64,000 nt of DNA from Peptostreptococcaceae bacterium. Its GTDB lineage: Bacteria > Bacillota > Clostridia > Peptostreptococcales > Peptostreptococcaceae. Positions 7,917 to 16,920 of the stretch are shown piece by piece. The translations under genes were made by a program, and so were the position numbers. The notes below the pieces were generated by a model, which was given only the letters and a program-made list of their open reading frames with translations, made no database searches and was not told where the DNA came from. The DNA lies in NCBI GenBank assembly GCA_902363255.1, contig CABIZO010000007.1:1-64000 (forward strand), written 5' to 3'. Positions within the stretch are counted from its first letter, which is position 1. The number at the start of each line of letters is the position of its first letter.

Positions 7917-8674
7917 TGGCTGTAGTATTTAAGAGAACAGAAGGGTTACAAGATGTTACTACTCACTACTGTCCAGGATGTACTCATGGTATAATCCATA
8001 GATTAGTAGCAGAAGTTTTAGAAGAAATGAATGTACTTGGAGATGCTATAGGTGTAGTTCCTGTAGGATGTTCAGTATTAGCATATAAATATTTCAATGT
8101 AGATACTCATGAAGCTGCTCATGGTAGAGCTCCAGCAGTAGCTACAGGTATAAAAAGAACTCATCCAGATAATGTAGTTTTCACATATCAAGGTGATGGA
8201 GACTTATCTTCAATAGGTATGGCAGAAATAGTTCATGCTGCTGCTAGAGGAGAAAAAATAACTACTATATTCGTAAACAACGGAATTTACGGAATGACAG
8301 GTGGACAAATGGCTCCAACTACATTAATAGGTCAAAAGGCCACTACTGCTCAAAATGGTAGAGATCCAGAAGTTAATGGATTCCCAATAAGAGTTAGTGA
8401 AATGTTAGCAACATTAACTGGTGCAGTATTTGTAGAGAGGGTTTCTGTTGATACACCAGCTAATGTAAGAAAAGCTAAAAAAGCTATAAAGAAAGCTTTC
8501 CAAGTTCAACAAGCAGGGTTAGGATTTGGTATAGTTGAGGTATTATCAACTTGTCCAACTAACTGGGGTCTTGCACCAACAGATGCATTACAATGGTTAA
8601 GAGACAATATGATGTCTTACTATGAAATAGGAAATAAAAAAGATATAGAAGTTGAAGTTGAGGAGGCGAAATAA
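7916..8674 (+). CDS. vorA: 2-oxoacid:ferredoxin oxidoreductase, beta (thiamine diphosphate) subunit
   Basis: The 252-residue beta subunit carries the thiamine diphosphate site. YCPGCTHGIIH (about 18-28) supplies a conserved Cys pair, and the GDGD motif followed by the NNGIYGMTGGQ segment (about 90-131) is the metal/diphosphate-binding signature. It forms the catalytic core with VorB. Translationally coupled to vorB by a one-base overlap and followed one base later by vorC. Confidence 0.9.
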   Translation: MAVVFKRTEGLQDVTTHYCPGCTHGIIHRLVAEVLEEMNVLGDAIGVVPVGCSVLAYKYFNVDTHEAAHGRAPAVATGIKRTHPDNVVFTYQGDGDLSSIGMAEIVHAAARGEKITTIFVNNGIYGMTGGQMAPTTLIGQKATTAQNGRDPEVNGFPIRVSEMLATLTGAVFVERVSVDTPANVRKAKKAIKKAFQVQQAGLGFGIVEVLSTCPTNWGLAPTDALQWLRDNMMSYYEIGNKKDIEVEVEEAK

Positions 8675-8675
8675 T

Positions 8676-9227
8676 ATGGCAACATCAAGAGTAATATGTG
8701 CAGGATTTGGTGGGCAAGGTGTTATGTCTATGGGACAATTATTAACATATGCAGGAATGCTTGAAGGTAAAGAAGTTGCATGGTTACCTTCTTATGGACC
8801 AGAAATGCGTGGTGGTACTGCAAACTGTGCAGTAACTGTATCTGATAAGCCAGTTGGATCACCTGTTATAACAGACGATGCTACTTGCGCTGTTATAATG
8901 AACAAACCTTCTATGAAATTTGTTAATGATGTAGTTCCAGGAGGACATGTATTAGTTAATAGTTCATTAATAGATATGAAAGTTGAAAGAGATGATGTTA
9001 ATGTAACTTATATACCAGCTAACGAATTGGCAGCAGAATTAGGAATGCCTAAAGTTGCTAATATGATAATGCTAGGTGCTTGCTTAAAAGTTACAGAATC
9101 AGTAGATATAGAGTCAGTTCTTCAAGCTTTCTTAAAAGTTTTCGGAGAAAGAAAGTCTAAATTCATACCTATAAATAGAGAAGCTTTACAAAAAGGTATG
9201 GATGCGGTTGCAACTGTGGAAGCATAA
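8676..9227 (+). CDS. vorC: 2-oxoacid:ferredoxin oxidoreductase, gamma subunit
   Basis: Gamma subunit (183 residues) of the oxidoreductase. The N-terminus RVICAGFGGQGVMSMGQLL is the signature of the family, and YGPEMRGGTANC is the second conserved block. The ATG at 8676 is preferred over an in-frame TTG at 8652: a GAGGAGG ribosome site lies 9 bases upstream, and the protein then begins where relatives do. It is the last gene of the operon, followed by a terminator. Confidence 0.9.
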   Translation: MATSRVICAGFGGQGVMSMGQLLTYAGMLEGKEVAWLPSYGPEMRGGTANCAVTVSDKPVGSPVITDDATCAVIMNKPSMKFVNDVVPGGHVLVNSSLIDMKVERDDVNVTYIPANELAAELGMPKVANMIMLGACLKVTESVDIESVLQAFLKVFGERKSKFIPINREALQKGMDAVATVEA

Positions 9228-9253
9228 ATTGAAAAAAAATTTATATTATATAA

Positions 9254-9288
9254 AAGAGGCAATAGAAATAATTCTATTGTCTTTTTTT
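9254..9288 (+). terminator. terminator of the ptb-buk-vor operon
   Basis: Stem GGCAATAGAA / TTCTATTGTC with one G-T pair, extended by further A-T/G-T pairs, followed by seven T. Confidence 0.85.
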
Positions 9289-9398
9289 CGTTTAAGTATT
9301 AAAATAATTCTATAATTATAATTAAAGATTAATATTAAATAAAGTGAATAAAATAAATTTATGAATATAGATATTCTCGTTATGGAAGGAGTTTTTCA

Positions 9399-10745
9399 AT
9401 GAGAAAATATTTTGGAACAGATGGAGTTAGAGGGGTTGCAAATACAGAACTTACTTGTGATTTAGCATATAAGTTAGGAAGAGCTGGAGGATATGTTTTA
9501 GCTCAAGGAGACCATAGAGTAAAAGTTGTAGTAGGAAAAGATACAAGAATGTCAGGAGACATGCTAGAATCAGCATTAATAGCTGGATTAATGTCAGTAG
9601 GATGTGATATAATCCCTGTAGGAGTTATACCAACACCAGCAGTTGCATATTTAACAAGAAAATATAATGCTGATTGTGGAGTTGTTATATCAGCATCACA
9701 TAACCCTATGGAAGACAACGGTATCAAATTCTTTAATAAAGATGGATATAAACTAGATGATGAAATAGAGTTAGAAATAGAAAAATATATAGAAGATATA
9801 GAAAAAGTAGATTGTAATCCAGTTGGAGAAAATGTTGGTGTTATAAACCATGAACATAATGCTTTAAGAGATTATGTAGACTACTTAAAATCTATAATAA
9901 ATGTGGATTTAACTGGAATGAAAGTAGTACTAGATTGTGCTAATGGAGCTTCTTATGAAGTTGCACCAATAGTATTCAAAGAATTAGGTGCTAATGTTAT
10001 AGATATAAATACTTCACCAAATGGAAAGAATATAAATGATAGATGTGGATCTACTCATCCAGAAATGCTACAAAAAGCTGTTGTAGAAAATAAGGCAGAT
10101 ATAGGATTAGCATATGATGGAGATGCAGATAGATTAATTGCTGTTGATGAAAATGGAAACATTGTAGACGGCGACCATATAATGATATTAAGTGCAGTAT
10201 ATCTTAAGAAGAAGAAACAACTATCAAATGATACATTAGTAATAACTGTAATGACAAATATAGGATTAAATGTTGCAGCAAGAGAACATGGAATAAATCT
10301 AGAAACTACAGATGTGGGAGATAGATATGTTATAGAAGCTATGAAAAAAGGTGACTTTAACCTAGGTGGAGAACAATCAGGACATATGATATTCCTTGAT
10401 TACAACACTACAGGTGATGGAGTTTTAAGTTCATTAATGTTATCTAAAATAATAAAAGAAGAAAATAAATCTTTATCAGAATTATCTTCAATAATGAATG
10501 TTTATCCACAAGTGCTAGTAAATGTTGAAGTAAGAAACGAAGTGAAAAGTAAATTCATGGAAGTTGAAGAAATAAAAAATGAAATAGCAAGAATAGAAGA
10601 ATTAATGGAAGGTTGTGGAAGGGTTTTAATAAGACCATCTGGAACACAACCATTAGTTAGAGTTATGCTAGAGGGTAAAGAGGAAGGTCAAATAAATGAG
10701 TTGGCTAACAACTTAGCTAATCTTATAAAAGAAAAATTATCGTAA
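9399..10745 (+). CDS. glmM: phosphoglucosamine mutase
   Basis: Interconverts glucosamine-6-phosphate and glucosamine-1-phosphate on the way to UDP-GlcNAc for peptidoglycan. The 448 residues match the family length. The phospho-acceptor serine is Ser100 in the SASHN motif, the metal-binding DGDADR loop is near 239-244, and the C-terminal phosphate-binding RPSGTQP segment is near 416. It is followed by a hairpin and the glmS ribozyme, so it and glmS supply the same precursor. GlmM is also known in other Firmicutes to bind and restrain CdaA, whose gene lies about 7 kb upstream here. Confidence 0.95.
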   Translation: MRKYFGTDGVRGVANTELTCDLAYKLGRAGGYVLAQGDHRVKVVVGKDTRMSGDMLESALIAGLMSVGCDIIPVGVIPTPAVAYLTRKYNADCGVVISASHNPMEDNGIKFFNKDGYKLDDEIELEIEKYIEDIEKVDCNPVGENVGVINHEHNALRDYVDYLKSIINVDLTGMKVVLDCANGASYEVAPIVFKELGANVIDINTSPNGKNINDRCGSTHPEMLQKAVVENKADIGLAYDGDADRLIAVDENGNIVDGDHIMILSAVYLKKKKQLSNDTLVITVMTNIGLNVAAREHGINLETTDVGDRYVIEAMKKGDFNLGGEQSGHMIFLDYNTTGDGVLSSLMLSKIIKEENKSLSELSSIMNVYPQVLVNVEVRNEVKSKFMEVEEIKNEIARIEELMEGCGRVLIRPSGTQPLVRVMLEGKEEGQINELANNLANLIKEKLS

Positions 10746-10750
10746 ACTAC

Positions 10751-10785
10751 AAGTAAATACTAAGATAATTCCTTAGTATTTACTT
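10751..10785 (+). terminator. hairpin between glmM and the glmS ribozyme
   Basis: Perfect 14-pair stem AAGTAAATACTAAG / CTTAGTATTTACTT with a seven-base loop. Only three or four T follow and the ribozyme cleavage site begins at once, so it may be a weak terminator or the 3' end protector of the glmM message rather than a full stop. Confidence 0.6.
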
Positions 10786-10787
10786 TT

Positions 10788-10955
10788 AAGCGCCAGAACT
10801 TAACAATAACAGAATTTTATTAGTAGTATTGGGGGTTAAGTTGACGAGGACAGAGTTAATCGATTTTTCGGCGGATGCTCTGCGGTGTGTTTACCATCGT
10901 GAAGGTTTTCTCAAATCATGGAAGTGATTCTGTGGACAAAGGAAAGCTTAAGTAA
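10788..10955 (+). ncRNA. glmS ribozyme (glucosamine-6-phosphate-sensing)
   Basis: The conserved 5' segment AAGCGCCAGAACTTAA at 10788-10803 carries the self-cleavage site, expected just before G10790. The GGTTAAGTTGACGAGGACAG block and the following CGGCGGATGCTCTGCGGT match the ligand-binding core. Glucosamine-6-phosphate acts as cofactor for cleavage, and the cut message is degraded, shutting down GlmS. The 3' limit is approximate. A short hairpin (AAAGCTT/AAGCTTT near 10945-10962) follows before the glmS ribosome site. Confidence 0.93.
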
Positions 10956-11015
10956 GCTTTTTCATGACCTAACTCTAAAAATATATAAAATAATATTTTT
11001 AGGAGGACACATAAT

Positions 11016-12842
11016 ATGTGTGGAATAGTTGGATATTTAGGAAAAAGACAGGCAACTGAGGTTTTAATAGAAGGTCTGTCAAAATTAGAATACAGAGGAT
11101 ATGACTCTGCAGGTGTTGCTGTAAATACTGGCAACGAATTAGAAATAAGAAAATTTAAAGGTAGATTAGCTATATTAGCTGAAGATTTACAAAAAAATCC
11201 TATTGATGGGCATTTAGGAATAGGACATACAAGATGGGCTACTCACGGAGAACCATCAGATGTAAACTCACATCCTCACTTCAATATGGATAGAACTATA
11301 GCCGTAGTTCACAATGGTATAATAGAAAACTACCTTGAATTAAGAGCAGAATTAGAAGCTGAAGGTGTTAAATTCTTATCTCAAACAGATACAGAAATAG
11401 CAGCTCATATGGTAAGCAAATACTATGAAGGAAATCTTTTAGATGCTGTATATAAGGCAACTGCAAGATTTAGAGGAGCTTATGCTTTAGGTGTAGTATG
11501 TGCAGATAATGCAAATGAATTAGTGGCAGTAAGAAAAGATAGTCCATTAGTTGTAGGTTTAGGTGAAGATGAAAATATGGTAGCTTCAGATATACCTGCA
11601 ATATTAAAATATACAAGAAGTGTTTACTTCTTAGAGAATGGTGAGTTTGTTCACATATTAGGAAATAAAGTTACTGTTTTAAATGAAAATAAAGAAGAAG
11701 TAGAAAAAGAAGTAAGTGAAATAACTTGGGATGTAGAGGCTGCATCAAAAGGTGGATTTGATAGTTTCATGTCAAAAGAAATATATGAACAACCAAAAGG
11801 TGTAGAAGATACTTTACTAAGAAGATTAGATGAAAATGGAAGAATAAAACTAGACGATATAAAAATAACTAAAGAAGATCTAGATAAAATAAATAAAATC
11901 TATATAGTAGCTTGTGGTACTGCTTATCATGCAGGGCTTGTTGGAAAATACGCTATAGAAAAATTCGCTAAAATACCAGTAATAGCTGATATAGCATCTG
12001 AATTTAGATATAGTGATCCATTTGTAGATGAAAATACTTTAATAATAATAGTAAGTCAATCAGGAGAAACAGCTGATACTTTAGCTGCACTTAGAGATGC
12101 AAAAGAAAAAGGTGCTAGAGTGTTATCTATAACTAACGTTGTTGGTTCGTCAATAGCTAGAGAGTCTGACGATATATTCTATACATGGGCAGGACCAGAA
12201 ATAGCAGTTGCATCTACAAAAGCTTATACGACTCAATTAACAGCATTTTACATGATAGCTTTAAATTTAGCTATGACAAAAGGAACTATAAGTGAAGAAG
12301 AATACTTCGATATGATAGCTAAGTTAAAAAATGTGCCTGAACAAGTTGAAAAAGTATTAGAATGTGATAAATTAGTAGAAGAAATAGCTGCTGAAATAAA
12401 AGATAAAGATGATATATTCTATTTAGGTAGAGGTCTTGATTATGCATTAGCGATGGAAGGATCTTTAAAAATTAAAGAAATATCATATATGCATGCTGAA
12501 GCATTTGCTGCTGGAGAGTTAAAGCATGGAACAATAGCTTTAATAGAAGAAGGAACTCCTGTTTTAGCAATAGCAACTCAAGAACAATTATTTGAAAAAA
12601 TGCTTTCAAATATGCAAGAAGTTAAAGCAAGAGGAGCTAAAGTAATAGCGATAGCAAAAGAACACAATAAAGAAGTTGAAAAATCAGCAGATAGAGTAAT
12701 ATATATACCAGAAGTTGAAGATATGTTTGCAAGTATAACAGCGGTTGTACCAATGCAATTATTATCTTATCATGTAGCTAAGATGAGAGGTTGTGACATT
12801 GATAAACCTAGAAACTTAGCTAAGTCAGTTACAGTTGAATAA
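11016..12842 (+). CDS. glmS: glutamine-fructose-6-phosphate aminotransferase (isomerizing)
   Basis: Makes glucosamine-6-phosphate from fructose-6-phosphate and glutamine, the entry to amino-sugar synthesis. The 608 residues comprise an N-terminal glutaminase domain with catalytic Cys2 (MCGIVGYLG) and two SIS sugar-isomerase domains (SQSGETADT near 349 and a second in the C-terminal third). The C-terminus ends in the typical DKPRNLAKSVTVE. AGGAGG precedes the ATG. Expression is controlled by the ribozyme in its leader. Confidence 0.96.
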   Translation: MCGIVGYLGKRQATEVLIEGLSKLEYRGYDSAGVAVNTGNELEIRKFKGRLAILAEDLQKNPIDGHLGIGHTRWATHGEPSDVNSHPHFNMDRTIAVVHNGIIENYLELRAELEAEGVKFLSQTDTEIAAHMVSKYYEGNLLDAVYKATARFRGAYALGVVCADNANELVAVRKDSPLVVGLGEDENMVASDIPAILKYTRSVYFLENGEFVHILGNKVTVLNENKEEVEKEVSEITWDVEAASKGGFDSFMSKEIYEQPKGVEDTLLRRLDENGRIKLDDIKITKEDLDKINKIYIVACGTAYHAGLVGKYAIEKFAKIPVIADIASEFRYSDPFVDENTLIIIVSQSGETADTLAALRDAKEKGARVLSITNVVGSSIARESDDIFYTWAGPEIAVASTKAYTTQLTAFYMIALNLAMTKGTISEEEYFDMIAKLKNVPEQVEKVLECDKLVEEIAAEIKDKDDIFYLGRGLDYALAMEGSLKIKEISYMHAEAFAAGELKHGTIALIEEGTPVLAIATQEQLFEKMLSNMQEVKARGAKVIAIAKEHNKEVEKSADRVIYIPEVEDMFASITAVVPMQLLSYHVAKMRGCDIDKPRNLAKSVTVE

Positions 12843-12871
12843 TAGGAAACAATTAGATAATAAATAATTAA

Positions 12872-12905
12872 GAAGGTTATATACTAAAAGTATATAACCT
12901 TTTTG
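12872..12905 (+). terminator. terminator after glmS
   Basis: Stem AAGGTTATATAC / GTATATAACCTT with a five-base loop and a T run. Confidence 0.88.
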
Positions 12906-13011
12906 TTCTTAATGAATTATAAATATTAATTTTAAATCGTATATCCTTTTTAATAATGTCAATAATTTAAATAAAAGTTAAAGAAAAACAACTTATTAAG
13001 GGGGATTTACT

Positions 13012-13746
13012 ATGAAAGTTATTAAAATGATTACAACTTTCTTACTATTATTCATCATAGGAATATTTACATCTCATGCAGCTGTAAAATATAACAACTG
13101 GACTAATAATTTTATAGATACATTTGAAAAAACAGATGCAAGTTTTAAGTTTTACAATATAAAAACAAACTTTGTAGCTTCAGATATAACTAGCAAAAAA
13201 CAAATAGAAAATATATGTACAGATATTCTAAAGTCTTTAGGTATAAATATAAATAATATAAAATGTGAAGAAGAAAAGGACAATAAACTTAAAATTTATG
13301 CTCAAACCCAAGATGATTATTACAGTGTATCATTTACAGCAGTTAAAAAAAATAATAAAGAATACTATATAATTGTTGACATATTAAACAATAAAGTATA
13401 TAAAAATATAGTAGATATTTATAAAAACTTAAATGATGTACTTAATAAGTACTCAAACGATGCAGAGATATATCTTTGTATAGCTGGAGAATATACAAAA
13501 AATTTACAATTCTATAAATCTAATGATATTTTAGAAAATATATTGTATAATATGAATGCAAAGGAAATAGATAGAATAAAAGAAGACAATTTGATTTCTG
13601 TTACGGCATATAGTGACTTGTTAACAGAAAACGATTTAGATTATTTAGAGAATAAGATCAATTTAAATATAGGAATTAGGTATAGTGAAAATGAAGATAA
13701 AACTTTAATCTACATGGCTACACCAATAATAAAATTAGATTATTAA
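13012..13746 (+). CDS. ywmB: YwmB-family secreted/membrane-anchored protein
   Basis: A 244-residue protein with a hydrophobic N-terminal segment at residues 5-24 and a polar, low-complexity remainder without recognisable catalytic motifs. The assignment rests mainly on synteny: in Bacillus subtilis ywmB lies directly upstream of murA and spoIID, as here, and length and topology agree. The function of the family is not established to my knowledge. The GGGGG ribosome site before the ATG and the 22-base gap to murA suggest cotranscription. Confidence 0.65.
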   Translation: MKVIKMITTFLLLFIIGIFTSHAAVKYNNWTNNFIDTFEKTDASFKFYNIKTNFVASDITSKKQIENICTDILKSLGININNIKCEEEKDNKLKIYAQTQDDYYSVSFTAVKKNNKEYYIIVDILNNKVYKNIVDIYKNLNDVLNKYSNDAEIYLCIAGEYTKNLQFYKSNDILENILYNMNAKEIDRIKEDNLISVTAYSDLLTENDLDYLENKINLNIGIRYSENEDKTLIYMATPIIKLDY

Positions 13747-13768
13747 GTTTAGTGAGGAGAGACAAATA

Positions 13769-15019
13769 ATGGCTAAAATAATAGTAAAAAAGAGTAATCC
13801 ACTTAAAGGTAGTGTTAGAATAGATGGTGCAAAAAATGCTGTATTACCAATAATAGCAGCAACTTTATTAGCGAAAGGAAAATCAGTACTTAGAGAAGTT
13901 CCAAATTTAAAAGATGTACATGTTATATCTGATTTATTAAGACATTTAGGTGCTGAGGTTGAATATAAAGGAACAACTTTAACAGTTGATGCAACTAATT
14001 TAACAACATATGATGCTCCATATGAATTAGTAAGAAAGATGAGAGCTTCATTCTTAGTAATGGGACCGTTACTAGCAAGATTCAATCAAACTAAAATCTC
14101 AATGCCAGGAGGATGTGCTATAGGTACTAGACCAATAGATTTACATCTAAAAGGATTTAAAGCATTAGGTGCAAATGTAGTAATGGATCATGGATTTGTA
14201 GAAGCTAAAACAGATAGATTAACTGGTAGTAAATTATATCTAGATTTCCCATCTGTAGGAGCTACTGAAAATATCATGATGGCTGCAGTATTAGCAGAAG
14301 GTACTACTATAATAGAAAATGCAGCTGAAGAACCAGAAATAGTTGATTTAGCAAACTTCCTAAATGAAATGGGAGCAGATGTTAGAGGTGCAGGAACAAA
14401 CACAATAAGAATAAAAGGTGTAAAAGAATTAAAGGCTACAGAACATGATGTAATACCTGATAGAATAGAAGCTGCTACTTTTATGGTGGCTGCAGCTATG
14501 ACAAAAGGTGATATAACTATTGAGAATATAATTCTTGAGCATTTAAAACCTGTAACAGCAAAATTAAGAGAAGCTGGTTGTGAAATTATAGAAATGGATA
14601 ATTCAATAAGAGTAATAGGACCAAAAAAATTAAAAGCTATAGACATAAAAACTTTACCACATCCAGGATTCCCAACAGATGTGCAAGCACAGTTTATGGC
14701 CATGCTTACTGTAGCAAATGGAACTGGAGTAGTTATAGAAACAGTATTTGAAAATAGATTTATGCATGTTGCTGAATTTAATAGAATGGGAGCTAACATT
14801 AAAATAGAAGGTAGAACTGCCGTTGTAGAAGGTGTAGAAGAGTTAAATGGAGCTAAAGTTAATGCAACTGACTTAAGAGCTGGAGCTGCATTAATACTTT
14901 GCGGACTTATAGCGGAAGGTGAAACTGAAATAGGAGAAATATATCATATTCAAAGAGGATATGTAGATATTGATAAGAAAATAACTGCATTAGGCGGTAA
15001 TATAGAAATAGTTGAATAA
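13769..15019 (+). CDS. murA: UDP-N-acetylglucosamine 1-carboxyvinyltransferase
   Basis: Adds enolpyruvate from PEP to UDP-GlcNAc, the first committed step of peptidoglycan synthesis. The 416 residues are typical. Lys22-Asn23 in DGAKNAVLP bind substrate, and Cys116 in PGGCAIGTRP is the residue that fosfomycin modifies, so the enzyme should be fosfomycin-sensitive. The gene adjoins the sporulation genes spoIID and spoIIQ, as in B. subtilis murAA. Confidence 0.95.
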   Translation: MAKIIVKKSNPLKGSVRIDGAKNAVLPIIAATLLAKGKSVLREVPNLKDVHVISDLLRHLGAEVEYKGTTLTVDATNLTTYDAPYELVRKMRASFLVMGPLLARFNQTKISMPGGCAIGTRPIDLHLKGFKALGANVVMDHGFVEAKTDRLTGSKLYLDFPSVGATENIMMAAVLAEGTTIIENAAEEPEIVDLANFLNEMGADVRGAGTNTIRIKGVKELKATEHDVIPDRIEAATFMVAAAMTKGDITIENIILEHLKPVTAKLREAGCEIIEMDNSIRVIGPKKLKAIDIKTLPHPGFPTDVQAQFMAMLTVANGTGVVIETVFENRFMHVAEFNRMGANIKIEGRTAVVEGVEELNGAKVNATDLRAGAALILCGLIAEGETEIGEIYHIQRGYVDIDKKITALGGNIEIVE

Positions 15020-15028
15020 TAATCAGTA

Positions 15029-15055
15029 ATAAAAAAATAGGTTTTTTCATATATT
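15029..15055 (+). promoter_or_regulatory. candidate sigma-E promoter of spoIID
   Basis: ATA at 15029-15031, a 16-base spacer and CATATATT at 15048-15055. The -10 fits the mother-cell sigma-E pattern CATA-NANT, and the same arrangement with the same spacer is found upstream of spoIIID, another gene known to be sigma-E dependent. Confidence 0.5.
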
Positions 15056-15085
15056 TAAGAAGCTTAAATCTTAGGAGGAAGATAT

Positions 15086-16102
15086 ATGAAAAAGCCTTTT
15101 ATTTTTATTTTGTTACTATCTTTTTCACTAGTTGCAGTCCCAGTAATATCAAGTTTAGTATTTTATAATAATTCAAACACCACAGTTGTAAAAAAGGATA
15201 TTACTCAAAAAAATACTAAAAATACTACTTATGAAAAAGTTGATGATAAGTCACCAACTATCAATGTTTATAAAGTAAATGAAAATAAAATAGAAAAAAT
15301 GGATATGGAAGAATATCTTTACGGTGTTGTATCTAGTGAAATGCCATCAACATTTGATGAAGAAGCATTAAAATCACAAGCAATAGCAGCTAGAACTTAT
15401 GTCATGTACAAAATGGAAAACAATATTGTATCTGGTCATAAAAATGCCAATGTATGTACTAACTCAGCACATTGCCAAGCTTACACATCATACGAAGATT
15501 TAAAAAAGAATAAAGGCGATGATTGGATTAAAGATGATTATGTTAAAGTTAAAAAAGCAGTAGACGACACTAAAGGTCAGATTTTAGCATATGAAGGAAA
15601 GGCGATTTTACCATTATATTTTTCAACATCTTCAGGTAAAACAGAAAATAGTAAAGACGTATTTTCTACCCAATATCCATATTTAGTTTCTGTGGATAGC
15701 CCTTATGACAATAATTCACCTAAATACTCAACAACATATTCAATCTCTAAAAGTAAATTCATTGAATACATAAAAAATGTATATCCACAACTTTCTGTGT
15801 CTTTAGATGACTTAGATGAAGAAATAAGTATTATAAATAGAACAGAAGGTGGATGCGTAAAAACAATGAAAATTGGTAACATAAAAATAAGCGGAATAGA
15901 TATGAGAAAAATTTTGAATTTAAATTCTGCTAATTTTTCCATTAGTTATGACAATAATGATATGAAGTTCAATGTTAAAGGATATGGTCATGGTGTAGGA
16001 ATGAGTCAATGGGGAGCTGATGGGATGGCGAAAAAAGGATATAAGTATTATGATATATTATTTCATTATTTTAAAGGTACAGATATAGAAGATATGTATT
16101 AA
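15086..16102 (+). CDS. spoIID: stage II sporulation protein D
   Basis: Lytic transglycosylase of the engulfment machinery that cleaves septal peptidoglycan with SpoIIP and SpoIIM so that the mother cell can engulf the forespore. The 338-residue protein has an N-terminal membrane anchor (about 4-25). The catalytic domain starts at about residue 72 with MEEYLYGVVSSEMPSTFDEEA, where the conserved Glu of SSEMP is the catalytic residue in the family. The HGVGMSQWGADGMAKKG block lies near the C-terminus. AGGAGG lies before the ATG. Confidence 0.93.
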   Translation: MKKPFIFILLLSFSLVAVPVISSLVFYNNSNTTVVKKDITQKNTKNTTYEKVDDKSPTINVYKVNENKIEKMDMEEYLYGVVSSEMPSTFDEEALKSQAIAARTYVMYKMENNIVSGHKNANVCTNSAHCQAYTSYEDLKKNKGDDWIKDDYVKVKKAVDDTKGQILAYEGKAILPLYFSTSSGKTENSKDVFSTQYPYLVSVDSPYDNNSPKYSTTYSISKSKFIEYIKNVYPQLSVSLDDLDEEISIINRTEGGCVKTMKIGNIKISGIDMRKILNLNSANFSISYDNNDMKFNVKGYGHGVGMSQWGADGMAKKGYKYYDILFHYFKGTDIEDMY

Positions 16103-16123
16103 CATACAAAAATGTAAAAATGT

Positions 16124-16153
16124 TGTATAAATATTAAATAATAGTTAATAATC
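16124..16153 (+). promoter_or_regulatory. candidate sigma-F promoter of spoIIQ
   Basis: GTATA (16124-16128), a 15-base spacer and GTTAATAATC (16144-16153) match the forespore sigma-F pattern GYATA-N15-GGNNANAHTR apart from the second and last -10 positions. spoIIQ is a sigma-F gene in B. subtilis and C. difficile. Confidence 0.45.
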
Positions 16154-16185
16154 TGAATATGTATTAATATATTTGGAGGTACAAC

Positions 16186-16824
16186 ATGAAAAAGAAATTA
16201 TTAGAAAAGGATGCTTTTTATTTATCCTTATTTATATGTATCTGTATTATAGCAATTGGAGGAATTTGGTTTACTAATAAAAATGTAGATAATTTATTAT
16301 CGAAGAGTACTCCAACAAATAGTCAAGATGAAATACATTTAACAGAAGATGAAAAAAATGATGTTCTTCCAACTACTACAGATTCTGATCAAAACTTAGC
16401 AAAAGCAAAAGAAGCTGAGCATAATAAAGTAAGTTACTTAGGAAATCAAGTAATAAGAAGTTACTCAGAAAAAGAACCCAGCTATTCAGAAACTTTAGAG
16501 GTTTGGGAAATACATAAAGCAATAGACGTTGAAGCAAATGAAAATCAAGAAGTTAAATCACTTACTCCTGGTACAGTATTAGATGTATATGATGATGATG
16601 AATATGGAATGTCTGTAAAAGTTCAATCAGACAAAGATACTGTATATGTATATTCTAGTCTAAGCAAGAATACACAAGTAAACAAAGGCGATGAAATAAA
16701 AGAAGGCCAATGTATAGGATATGCAGGAAATACTAGTGATGTTGAATGTTTAAGTGGAGTACACGTTCACTTAGAAGCATATAAAAATGATACAGCTATT
16801 AATCCAATGAGTTTATTAGAATAA
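16186..16824 (+). CDS. spoIIQ: stage II sporulation protein Q, M23/LytM type
   Basis: Forespore membrane protein that pairs with SpoIIIAH across the intermembrane space to hold the channel during engulfment. The 212 residues have one N-terminal membrane segment (about 11-28), a variable linker and a C-terminal LytM domain. Unlike B. subtilis SpoIIQ, the zinc motif is complete: His110 and Asp114 (HKAID) and His193-x-His195 (VHVHLE). This supports a zinc-binding, possibly active endopeptidase, as described for clostridial SpoIIQ. It is separated from spoIID by 83 bases with its own candidate forespore promoter. Confidence 0.9.
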   Translation: MKKKLLEKDAFYLSLFICICIIAIGGIWFTNKNVDNLLSKSTPTNSQDEIHLTEDEKNDVLPTTTDSDQNLAKAKEAEHNKVSYLGNQVIRSYSEKEPSYSETLEVWEIHKAIDVEANENQEVKSLTPGTVLDVYDDDEYGMSVKVQSDKDTVYVYSSLSKNTQVNKGDEIKEGQCIGYAGNTSDVECLSGVHVHLEAYKNDTAINPMSLLE

Positions 16825-16828
16825 AGCT

Positions 16829-16870
16829 TAACAGGTTCAATCATATTTGATTGAGCCTGTTATATTTTTT
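16829..16870 (+). terminator. terminator after spoIIQ
   Basis: Fourteen-pair stem AACAGGTTCAATCA / TGATTGAGCCTGTT with one G-T pair, loop TATT, followed by TATATTTTTT. The spoIIID -35 element overlaps its tail. Confidence 0.88.
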
Positions 16871-16888
16871 GCCTTCTTTTCATATATA
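16862..16888 (+). promoter_or_regulatory. candidate sigma-E promoter of spoIIID
   Basis: ATA (16862-16864), a 16-base spacer and CATATATA (16881-16888), identical in layout to the spoIID candidate. It sits 33 bases before the spoIIID start and overlaps the T-tail of the spoIIQ terminator. Confidence 0.5.
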
Positions 16889-16920
16889 TCAATAAGGATA
16901 TGATGTTAGGGGGGAAGGGA

